Shown here piece after piece: positions 16,338 to 23,552 of a stretch of 64,000 nucleotides of DNA. The stretch spans positions 248,001-312,000 of the forward strand of contig NZ_CP011040.1 in assembly GCF_000238255.3 (NCBI RefSeq), in the 5' to 3' direction. Numbering within the stretch: the first letter of the stretch is position 1; the number at the start of each line of letters is the position of its first letter. A program made the position numbers and the translations under genes. The notes beneath the pieces are model-generated. The model was given only the letters and a program-made list of their open reading frames with translations, was not told the origin of the DNA and did not search any database. The stretch is from Pseudoalteromonas spongiae UST010723-006. Lineage in GTDB: Bacteria; Pseudomonadota; Gammaproteobacteria; Enterobacterales; Alteromonadaceae.

Positions 16338-17345
16338 TTAAGGTTTGAAATACAGTTTACTGAGTTGAGTAAATTGCTCGCGGCCTGAGTAAAATCGGTG
16401 CAATTTGCTGGTGGCATTTTTAATTAAGTAATTGCGTTCTTGCTGAGACATAAATAACAATGTTTTTAAGCGGTTAACTAGTGCGACATGGCTTTGATCA
16501 TCGGTTAACAGCCCGGTTTGATTATGGGCAATTACGCTGTCGATGGCACCTACTCGGTTAGCAATGCACACTATTTTATTGTCCATGGCTTCTAACAGCA
16601 CCATTGGTAACCCTTCTTCACGTGAACAAATAACTAATACATCAATTGATTGCCAAAGTGACTTATCACTTTGATGACCGTGAAACTGTATGTTCTTTGG
16701 TGCATTACGTTTAAGCTCAGACGCCATATCGCCGTCACCATAGACATGAAATTGTAAACGCGGTTGCTGAGTGAAATGCTGCGCCAGCGCGACAAAACGG
16801 TCAGGTCCTTTTTCATATGATAGCCGGCCAACAAAGGCAATATTCAGTACGCTATTGGGCTGTTTAAGTTTAGGGTTGTTTGGCACGATAAAATTAGCAA
16901 TAAATTCACTGTTTTTAACCGTGTTTTTAAGATGTTGGGCAACAACTAGATTTTGCGAAAAGCCACTGGTGAGATGATCAAGCCAATTGTATAGCCTTAC
17001 TCGGCCTGCGCCTTTTTCACCGGCATGATATGTTGAAATACATAAGTTTCCGGTTACTTTGCAAGTAAGTCGACCAATAATGCCCGCTTTGTAACCATGG
17101 GTATGCAACACTGTGTTGCTGTGCTGTTTTAAATATTGATGCAAGCTAAGTGGTTTGCCATCTAAACATTGGTAAGTGCAATTTAAGGCTTCAAGTAATT
17201 TATAGAGTTGCATATTGTGATGGTCTTGGTAAAACAGTACTGACACAGGTACGTTGTTACGCTGCATTAGTTTCACTAATTCAACAATATGCGATTCAAT
17301 GCCGCCAAATAGGCTAGAATCTAAGAAGAGCACAAGATTTCGCAT
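16338..17345 (-). CDS. Family 4 glycosyltransferase
   Basis: 335 residues. GT4 hallmarks are FGGIESHIVELVKLM at the N-terminus, VGRLSYEKGPDRF starting the donor half near residue 172, and REEGLPMVLLEAMDNK with the EX7E motif near residue 243. It is transcribed against the rest of the cluster, convergent with the sigma-54 activator gene and divergent from the HPt gene with only 25 bases between the starts. It may add a sugar to the same polysaccharide (the position next to the activator gene recalls sypH), but the opposite strand argues for separate expression. Substrate unknown. Confidence 0.8.
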   Translation of the reverse strand: MRNLVLFLDSSLFGGIESHIVELVKLMQRNNVPVSVLFYQDHHNMQLYKLLEALNCTYQCLDGKPLSLHQYLKQHSNTVLHTHGYKAGIIGRLTCKVTGNLCISTYHAGEKGAGRVRLYNWLDHLTSGFSQNLVVAQHLKNTVKNSEFIANFIVPNNPKLKQPNSVLNIAFVGRLSYEKGPDRFVALAQHFTQQPRLQFHVYGDGDMASELKRNAPKNIQFHGHQSDKSLWQSIDVLVICSREEGLPMVLLEAMDNKIVCIANRVGAIDSVIAHNQTGLLTDDQSHVALVNRLKTLLFMSQQERNYLIKNATSKLHRFYSGREQFTQLSKLYFKP

Positions 17346-17370
17346 AAATACCTCCCCAATAAGGAATGCT

Positions 17371-17688
17371 ATGTTTAATCAAACAACTGTAAAACAACTT
17401 GAAGCTGACGTTGGTAAAGATGTTTTAGGCCAACTTTTCGCAGTATTTAAAAGTGAAGCAACCAAACTCACCGAACAGATTATGGCCGTTACTACCCTCG
17501 ATAACGACGCTGTGCGTTTTAGCCACAGTTTAAAAAGCTGTGCCCGTTCATACGGTGCAGATGAGCTTGGTGCCCTTGCCGAAACCCTTGAGGCCCATGC
17601 CAAAAATAACGACACTGCCTTTTTTACCGAGCGTGCATTACTACCCGAAATACATAGTGCCACCATGGTTGCAATACCCATTTCTTAA
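17371..17688 (+). CDS. Stand-alone HPt phosphotransfer protein
   Basis: 105 residues, a single HPt helical bundle. The phosphoacceptor histidine is His52 in RFSHSLKSCARSYGADELG, the typical HSLK-X5-GA motif. AAGGA lies 5 bases before the ATG at 17371; a longer in-frame start would run into the divergent glycosyltransferase gene. V. fischeri SypF carries HPt as its C-terminal domain, whereas the hybrid kinase at 18736 lacks one, so this small protein probably supplies the missing step towards the receivers of the SypE- and SypG-like proteins. The stop overlaps that of the convergent yvcK-like gene by four bases. Confidence 0.85.
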   Translation: MFNQTTVKQLEADVGKDVLGQLFAVFKSEATKLTEQIMAVTTLDNDAVRFSHSLKSCARSYGADELGALAETLEAHAKNNDTAFFTERALLPEIHSATMVAIPIS

Positions 17689-18575
17689 TGCACTTTAATA
17701 CTGTAGTTCGGCTGTGTGTCATCTTGATACGGCAGTAATTGCTCAATAATGTGTTTTAACTGCGACTTATTATGTGTGCTACTGTGCTGTTCTTTTTCAA
17801 TTGCTCTTAAGTCCATCGCTTCAAATGCGTCTGGGGTTAAGCACACATCAAAAAACTTATAACCAAGAATTTCCACGGCTTTCGTTACTTGTTCATTTGC
17901 CGGAATAGAATCAACAGCGCTGTGTTCAGGTACCAAATTTTCAATAAAAATACGACAGCCTGACGTGCGACATAACGCGTCACGAATATCGCTCAGTAAA
18001 AGCGGAGGCATAACACTTGTTAATAAGCTACCAGGGCCGAGTAAAATTAAATCTGCGTGAAGAATTGCCTCTACCGCTTGTTGATTGGCAACCACCGCTT
18101 TAGACAAACTTAAGTGCTTAGGAAAGGTTGAAAGCGCATCGACGTGGCACTCGCCAAAAACACGCTCGCCACTTTCACTTGTTGCCACTAAATCTACTGG
18201 GCCGTTAGCCATGGGTAAAATGGTGTGTTTTACCCCCAGCATGGCACAAAAAATCTTGATGGCGTCGCTGGTGTTATGCGTGACTTGGCTTAGCGCGCTT
18301 AATAATATATTGCCAAAACTGTGGCCTTTTAAGTCGTTGTTTTGTTCGAAACGTTGTTCGCTCAAAATAGTGAGCATATTTTCAGGGTTGCCAAGTGTTT
18401 CAGCGCAGCGACGAATATCGCCAAAGGCAATTTGGCTTGGGTCTTGGCGCAGTCGGCCTGTGCTTCCGCCGTTATCTGTTGTAGTTACAATTGCTGTGAG
18501 TTCACATGGCATATTTTTTAGCGCATCGAGCACCTGTGAAAGACCATGACCACCACCTATACATACAATTTTCAT
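17685..18575 (-). CDS. yvcK: YvcK/CofD-family UDP-sugar-binding protein
   Basis: 296 residues from the ATG at 18575, preceded by GAGGG. The family signature is clear: KIVCIGGGHGLSQVLDALK at the N-terminus, TDNGGSTGRLR near residue 32, and DLILLGPGSLLTSVMPPLL near residue 190. Members bind UDP-GlcNAc (Bacillus YvcK) and affect carbon flow and cell-wall synthesis; they resemble CofD but make no F420. Its location inside an exopolysaccharide regulatory block suggests a link to UDP-sugar supply, which is inference. A perfect TTGCANNNTGCAA site lies 80 bp upstream, but only a weak -24/-12 match (minus strand, 18625-18610, GT for GC) is seen. Confidence 0.85.
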   Translation of the reverse strand: MKIVCIGGGHGLSQVLDALKNMPCELTAIVTTTDNGGSTGRLRQDPSQIAFGDIRRCAETLGNPENMLTILSEQRFEQNNDLKGHSFGNILLSALSQVTHNTSDAIKIFCAMLGVKHTILPMANGPVDLVATSESGERVFGECHVDALSTFPKHLSLSKAVVANQQAVEAILHADLILLGPGSLLTSVMPPLLLSDIRDALCRTSGCRIFIENLVPEHSAVDSIPANEQVTKAVEILGYKFFDVCLTPDAFEAMDLRAIEKEQHSSTHNKSQLKHIIEQLLPYQDDTQPNYSIKVH

Positions 18576-18654
18576 AATACGCCCTCGCCAAATTCTCTCA
18601 ATAGAGTGATACAAGTTATGTACCAGCAAAAAATGGGCAAAAAAGTGACTTAAT

Positions 18655-18667
18655 TTGCATTTTGCAA
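18655..18667. promoter_or_regulatory. LuxO/SypG-type activator site, perfect match, between yvcK-like and hybrid kinase genes
   Basis: TTGCATTTTGCAA matches the consensus at all fixed positions. It lies in the divergent intergenic region (18576-18735) and could serve either gene. I find no good sigma-54 promoter towards the kinase, and only a weak one towards the yvcK-like gene. Confidence 0.45.
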
Positions 18668-18735
18668 TGCAGCATGCAGGTACTTTCGCTAAACTGAATA
18701 ACACTAAGCAAATTCATTTGTTTTAAAGAGGTGTC

Positions 18736-20739
18736 ATGGAAAGACTAAATGCGAGCGCCATACTGCGAGTGGTTAACGACCTATTAAGTAGTAAAAACGC
18801 GGCTGAACTATTATTGAAACTACAACTAGGTTTAAGGCCAATTGCTGAAATTGGTGATATTTTGGTGCTTACCCAAGATGCAAACGAGTTATGCGCGTTA
18901 ACCAGCACATTTGAACCATTAAGCGGCGTGTGCTTGCTTGACTCTTCTTTTGTTAACACGGTATTCGAGCGTAACATTTACGCCGCTAATATTTGTCAGC
19001 TTCCGGGTGATTGGATATTACCTAGCCACTGCCACGAAACCGTTATTTTTGTGGCTAATAACTTTGCAGAACGAAAAGGCGTTTTTGTTTTGTTTGTTAA
19101 GGGCGACGTTGATAATGGGCAAATCGAGTGTGCGTTGAGTGCGGTCGATACTTTGTTTCGTCAAGCATTTTTACAACTTGATCAGCAGCATCAAATGTCA
19201 CAAATGTTACTAGACCGTACATATGCGTTAACGCAAAGCCAGCAACGCTTTCAAGCCTACGCAGAGCTTGCATCAGATTGGTTTTGGGAAACAGATGAAA
19301 GTATGTGTTTTACTTATTTGTCGTTCGTGGAACAAAAAAAACCGACTAACTTTTCACACTTTTTACACAAAAGCCCAATAAACATTCGTAGTGACAGTGA
19401 AAGCGCGCAATTTAAAAAGTGGGAGCATTTTCTGCACCTTGTAAGGCAGCACAGTGAAATCCATGAATTTGAGTTTGAAGCGATTGATAATCAGGGGCAT
19501 CGTGTTTGGATATCAATTAGCGGCAAGGCGAAGTTTAACCCAGACAACAGCTTTGCAGGATATTTAGGCATTGCAAAAGACATTAGTTTTGCCAAGCAGC
19601 GTGAATACGATTTAAAACTTGCAAAAGAAAAAGCCGAAAGTGCCAATAAAGCAAAATCGCATTTTTTAGCTGTGATGTCTCATGAAATTCGTACACCCAT
19701 GAATGCTATTTTAGGTATTTTAGAGTTGTTAGAAGACACTCAGCCCAATGAAAAACAGCTTGAGTTAATTGATTTTATGCGCGATAGCGCCAAGTTATTA
19801 CAAGGTGTGATAAGCGACACGTTAGACTTTGCGAAAATTGAATCTGGTACCTTGGCACTTGAAAATAGTAATATTAATTTGCATAAACTGGTTAAAAATT
19901 TAGTGCAGCAGTATGAAACTCAGGCAGTTAAAAGGGGCATTCATTTTAACGCGATTTTAGGCAGTGGCGTGCCAGAGCAGATAAATATCGACGGTGTGCG
20001 CTTATCACAGGTGTTATTGAACTTACTCGGTAATGCGTTCAAGTTTACTTTAGAGGGCGAAGTAAGCTTATTGATAAACCGCAGTGATACAGAATTGTTT
20101 ATAACAATTAAAGATACTGGTGTAGGTATTGATGAAGCACATATTCAGACCCTATTTGAGCCATTTTCACAATTGCATGATAAACAAGTTGGCAGGCAAC
20201 AAGGTGTTGGACTAGGCCTCAGTATCACTAAACGTTTATTGGAATTAATGGAAGGTAAAATTGAATGCATCAGCGACATTGGTGTCGGCACCGAGTTTGT
20301 TGTCACTATTCCATTAACACCATTAATAACGACTGACGGACATGCTAAGGACACTAAAGTTAAAGATAGCATTCCTAGTTATCGCATTTTGGTTGCTGAA
20401 GATAACCCCGCAAACCAGTTTATAATTAAAGCTATTTTGGAAAAACGAAATCACTCGGTTGTACTTGCTGATAATGGTGAAGTTGCAGTTGCAGAAGTGA
20501 AAAAGAAGCGTTTTGATTTAGTTCTAATGGATATGGTAATGCCAGTTATGGATGGCGTTACCGCTGCGCGTACAATTCGCGCTGAACTTGGCGAGGTAGC
20601 GCCGCCTATCATTGCACTGACAGCAAATGCAGGACTTGCTGATAAAACTAAGTGTTTAAACGCTGGTATGCTAGATGTGCTCACTAAACCACTCAATAGT
20701 AGATTGCTCGATGAGAAGATAAAAGCCTTGTTCTCCTAG
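18736..20739 (+). CDS. Hybrid sensor histidine kinase with receiver (SypF/RscS-type)
   Basis: 667 residues, no obvious transmembrane helix. An N-terminal GAF-like region (about 1-160) is followed by a PAS domain (about 170-285), a HisKA with His316 in SHEIRTPMNAI, an HATPase with NLLGNAFKFT and GVGLGLSITKRL, and a C-terminal receiver with Asp599 in LVLMDMVMP. It lacks the HPt domain that completes V. fischeri SypF; the separate HPt gene at 17371 can fill this. It is therefore the best candidate kinase for the SypG- and SypE-like regulators. The ATG at 18736 follows AGAGG. Confidence 0.85.
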   Translation: MERLNASAILRVVNDLLSSKNAAELLLKLQLGLRPIAEIGDILVLTQDANELCALTSTFEPLSGVCLLDSSFVNTVFERNIYAANICQLPGDWILPSHCHETVIFVANNFAERKGVFVLFVKGDVDNGQIECALSAVDTLFRQAFLQLDQQHQMSQMLLDRTYALTQSQQRFQAYAELASDWFWETDESMCFTYLSFVEQKKPTNFSHFLHKSPINIRSDSESAQFKKWEHFLHLVRQHSEIHEFEFEAIDNQGHRVWISISGKAKFNPDNSFAGYLGIAKDISFAKQREYDLKLAKEKAESANKAKSHFLAVMSHEIRTPMNAILGILELLEDTQPNEKQLELIDFMRDSAKLLQGVISDTLDFAKIESGTLALENSNINLHKLVKNLVQQYETQAVKRGIHFNAILGSGVPEQINIDGVRLSQVLLNLLGNAFKFTLEGEVSLLINRSDTELFITIKDTGVGIDEAHIQTLFEPFSQLHDKQVGRQQGVGLGLSITKRLLELMEGKIECISDIGVGTEFVVTIPLTPLITTDGHAKDTKVKDSIPSYRILVAEDNPANQFIIKAILEKRNHSVVLADNGEVAVAEVKKKRFDLVLMDMVMPVMDGVTAARTIRAELGEVAPPIIALTANAGLADKTKCLNAGMLDVLTKPLNSRLLDEKIKALFS

Positions 20740-20997
20740 TTAACCTGATATTGGGATAATAAATTACGTTTTAATAGCTACTTGTACTTATTAAAGCGTT
20801 AAAGTTGTTTATCAAGGGCTCGCCGCTAACGTACACATTTACCGTGTTACTATAAAAACTATCAAGCTAGAAGGTGTGAAGCAATATAGTTAATATATTT
20901 CAGATGGTTAGTTAACTTTTCAACCCGAATTCAGGTTAGTTGTAAGCTCGGTTGGATGGTTTAAAAGAAGGGACCCAACCGAGTCAAGTTGCCAGCA
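20740..20997. other. Intergenic stretch with a long inverted repeat (20947-20983)
   Basis: No convincing gene. CTCGGTTGG (20947-20955) and CCAACCGAG (20975-20983) form a perfect 9-bp stem with a 19-base loop. It lies downstream of both convergent genes (kinase and 70-residue protein) and may be a bidirectional transcription end, although a T tract is missing. Confidence 0.5.
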
Positions 20998-21210
20998 TTA
21001 GTTGTACCCAAGAATACAATCATAATCCTCACGTACGCTTGGCTCAGCAAATTCGTCTTTAAGTTGTTGCAGAGCGCGTTCTTGCTCTTTAAAGCTAAAA
21101 ATTACTTTGCGGCGATAATCAATTGAGCGGTTAAACAACTCTAGGTCAATGTAAGGTCTCATCGCTTGCAGCTTTTGGTCAATTGAAAATGGTTGGTTTC
21201 TGTTTCGCAT
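20998..21210 (-). CDS. Small uncharacterised protein (70 aa) under sigma-54-like control
   Basis: 70 residues, charged and predicted mainly helical, with RRKVIFSFKEQERALQQLKDEF in the middle and a single cysteine near the C-terminus (YDCILGYN). No signal peptide or membrane helix. I do not recognise the family. The ATG at 21210 is preceded by GGAGA. A well-spaced sigma-54-like promoter (21260-21245) and a LuxO/SypG-type site with one mismatch (21323) lie directly upstream, so it probably belongs to the same regulon as the polysaccharide genes. A regulatory or adaptor role is possible; nothing in the sequence proves one. Confidence 0.65.
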   Translation of the reverse strand: MRNRNQPFSIDQKLQAMRPYIDLELFNRSIDYRRKVIFSFKEQERALQQLKDEFAEPSVREDYDCILGYN

Positions 21211-21244
21211 AAAGTTTCTCCAAATGCTTGCTCACTTAAATGAC

Positions 21245-21260
21245 AGCAAGATGCGAACCA
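21245..21260 (-). promoter_or_regulatory. Sigma-54-like promoter of the 70-residue protein gene
   Basis: Read on the minus strand: TGGTTC-N5-TTGCT with GG and GC at the proper separation. It ends 34 bases before the ATG at 21210, suitable for a short leader. Confidence 0.55.
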
Positions 21261-21322
21261 AATTTAATATATTGAAATTTATTAGGAAATTAATAACGTC
21301 CGAGTAGTTCATAAAAATTGCA

Positions 21323-21335
21323 TTGCAAAATGCGA
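21323..21335. promoter_or_regulatory. LuxO/SypG-type activator site, one mismatch
   Basis: TTGCAAAATGCGA. The surrounding 14-mer GCATTGCAAAATGC is identical to the one at 9244-9257 and is the reverse complement of 18657-18670. It lies about 63 bp upstream of the minus-strand sigma-54-like promoter at 21260. Confidence 0.45.
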
Positions 21336-21390
21336 AGTGGTTTGGCTTAAAATAAGCCGTACTAGTTAGCGTGTGATATAAACATTAATG

Positions 21391-22899
21391 TCATATCGAT
21401 TCATAAAACGCAATTTCAAATTCAGTACCCACGCCAACTTCACTATGTACTTTTACTTTGGCGTTGTGCTGCTGCAAAATGCCATAGGAAATAGCGAGGC
21501 CCAAACCAGTTCCTTCACCGGGCGCTTTGGTAGTAAAAAATGGCGTAAAAATATCGGCGATATGCTCTTTTTCAATACCATGCCCCTGATCTTTAACCCG
21601 TACAATAATTTTATTACGGTCTCTCTCACAGCTAATAGTCAGTGCCCCGCCATTTGGCATGGCGTGTTTTGCGTTAACAAATAAGTTAATAAACACTTGC
21701 TGCAATTTACCGGCATTGCCAAGAATATTCGCTTCAGGTAGTAGATGTTTTATTACTTCATGATGATATTTGAACTCGTTACTGACTACGTTCAATGATT
21801 TCTCAATCACTACATTTAGGTCGATACTATCAAGCTCGTCGTTATCCATGCGTGAGAAGGTGCTAAGATCTGACACTATGTCTTTAACTCGCTCAAGTCC
21901 TTGCACTGAGGATGTTAATATTTCATGGCTGTCATCAAACAAGAAATCTCCATCTAATGACTGCCACTTGGCTTGCATCGCAACAATTTTTTCCTGTTCA
22001 GATATGTTGTCTGCGTTAAGTGGCGCCATAATTTCAGCAAAATCAGAAAAGTACTCACGCATTGTATCTAGGTTACTTAATACAAAGCCAACAGGGTTAT
22101 TAATCTCGTGTGCTACACCCGCCGCAAGCTGACCAAGTGATGCCAATTTTTCTTGTTGCACAAGTTGTTGCTGTGTTTGTTCCAGCATTTTATTACTGGT
22201 TTCAAGGTCAACAAGACGTTCTTGTAGCGCTTCTTCTGCGCGTTTACGTTCAATTGCAACTGATAACATACTGCGCGATGATTCAAGTGTTTGCAGCTTA
22301 ACTATATTGATATCGTCTTGTGATTCATACAATAAGATGGCAATACCCACACCTTTACCTGAGGGTAAATCTAAGTTGTACAAGGGCACTAAAACGCAAT
22401 CGCTAAATCGCTCGCTGGGGCTATTACTAATACTTTCAATTTCAAAAATTTGTGATTCGGACTCACTGGTTACTTGCTGATACAGTTCATCACGCTTAAT
22501 TTGACGCAATACTTGCTTATAAGAATCGGGCAATGAGGAGGCTTGCTGTTTTGTACTCTGGCAGTGGTACTGAAATTGGTGATACGACAAATCTGCGTGT
22601 ATTTCGACAAACAGATTATGGGCGTTAGTCATAAAGTTATTGGTGCGCTCGAGATAATTTGCGACAATTTTATTTAAGCTAGGTTGGCGCCATGTTTCTG
22701 CTAATAAGCCCGTTAGGAATTCAAGCTGTCCTTGTTGGGTTGCCACTTCTTGTTGAGTTTGGTTAACCGCCTCTTCCTGCTGGTAGAGCTCGCGGGTGTA
22801 GTCTTCTAGCTGTTTTTCCGCTTCTTTTCGCGCTAAACGCTCACGGGCTAAAATACGTTCTAGCGCTGCCAATTTGGCAAGTGTTTCATTATTTTCCAT
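21391..22899 (-). CDS. Cytoplasmic sensor histidine kinase, H-NOX associated (HnoK-like)
   Basis: 502 residues. The N-terminus (1-60) is a charged coiled coil, followed by a GAF-like domain (about 65-215), another helical linker, a HisKA with His264 in [14 protein letters not shown], and an HATPase with [10 protein letters not shown] and [15 protein letters not shown]. No membrane helices. It overlaps the H-NOX gene by 11 bases, so the two are translated together. In Shewanella and Vibrio the NO-bound H-NOX inhibits its partner kinase and thereby changes c-di-GMP levels and attachment. The likely phosphate receiver is the divergent REC/HD-GYP protein at 23553. Confidence 0.85.
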   Translation of the reverse strand: MENNETLAKLAALERILARERLARKEAEKQLEDYTRELYQQEEAVNQTQQEVATQQGQLEFLTGLLAETWRQPSLNKIVANYLERTNNFMTNAHNLFVEIHADLSYHQFQYHCQSTKQQASSLPDSYKQVLRQIKRDELYQQVTSESESQIFEIESISNSPSERFSDCVLVPLYNLDLPSGKGVGIAILLYESQDDINIVKLQTLESSRSMLSVAIERKRAEEALQERLVDLETSNKMLEQTQQQLVQQEKLASLGQLAAGVAHEINNPVGFVLSNLDTMREYFSDFAEIMAPLNADNISEQEKIVAMQAKWQSLDGDFLFDDSHEILTSSVQGLERVKDIVSDLSTFSRMDNDELDSIDLNVVIEKSLNVVSNEFKYHHEVIKHLLPEANILGNAGKLQQVFINLFVNAKHAMPNGGALTISCERDRNKIIVRVKDQGHGIEKEHIADIFTPFFTTKAPGEGTGLGLAISYGILQQHNAKVKVHSEVGVGTEFEIAFYESI

Positions 22900-23437
22900 T
22901 GAAAACGACTTCTATCTCGCAGTGTTCGCCACCTTGATGCATACATACAGGTTGAGAAAGGCTTACGGTTTCACCAAAATGTTGTGCAGCGCCTAAAATT
23001 AAGCCTTCCGATAAAAAGCATAATTTGCGTGGTGATTGATAAATCATGGTTAGTTTGTCATCAATATGGTCGTCGTAACTAAAATCGGGTAGTTGCGCGT
23101 CTTTATAAAGCTTTTTAACTTCAACGTGAATGAGTTCGTCCACCATCATTAAAAATGCACGTAACGAAGGCGCATTTTGCGCTTCTTGTGGCGCTTGCGG
23201 CATTAATAATGGAAATAAGAAAACGCCAAAAGCACGCACTAAGTCAGGAATTGGCACCTCTAAGCGTTCAGATAAGTAGCCTACTATCGTAAATAATTCG
23301 CTGTCATCATATTGTTTTGTGGACGTGTAAATGCCGTGCGAGGGCAGAGTGTTATTACTGAGTGCGTCGTCCCAAACTTGGTATCCGTGCCCTTGCTCAA
23401 CAAATTCTTGTAATGCATTAAATATCGCGCCTTTCAT
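22889..23437 (-). CDS. H-NOX haem nitric-oxide sensor
   Basis: 182 residues, the usual length. The haem-ligating histidine is His104 in DELIHVEVKKLY, and the haem-propionate motif YxSxR is Y133-S135-R137 (YQSPR). The typical WDDAL and GIYTSTKQYDDSEL segments and the C-terminal LILGAAQHFGE are present. It binds NO at ferrous haem in the cytoplasm and controls the co-encoded histidine kinase. AAGGAAG precedes the ATG at 23437. No distal tyrosine typical of oxygen-binding H-NOX is apparent to me, so NO is the likely ligand. Confidence 0.9.
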   Translation of the reverse strand: MKGAIFNALQEFVEQGHGYQVWDDALSNNTLPSHGIYTSTKQYDDSELFTIVGYLSERLEVPIPDLVRAFGVFLFPLLMPQAPQEAQNAPSLRAFLMMVDELIHVEVKKLYKDAQLPDFSYDDHIDDKLTMIYQSPRKLCFLSEGLILGAAQHFGETVSLSQPVCMHQGGEHCEIEVVFNGK

Positions 23438-23552
23438 AACAGCTTCCTTTTTTACACATAATCAGGTTGATCTATTTAAAAAATAGTGTCACTTTTTAGT
23501 TAAGGCAATGTTTTTAGAGTAAATAGCGTATTGGCTTCGTTCGAGGATTACT

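Noticed and set aside
18610..18625. Minus-strand sigma-54-like sequence TGGTAC-N5-TTGTA before the yvcK-like gene
   Set aside because: The -12 element has GT for GC and the activator site is only about 30 bp away, so I do not count it as a promoter, although it is mentioned as a weak possibility.
20947..20983. Inverted repeat considered as a phage attachment site or small RNA
   Set aside because: It lies between convergent gene ends, where a transcription stop is the simpler explanation, and no integrase is nearby.
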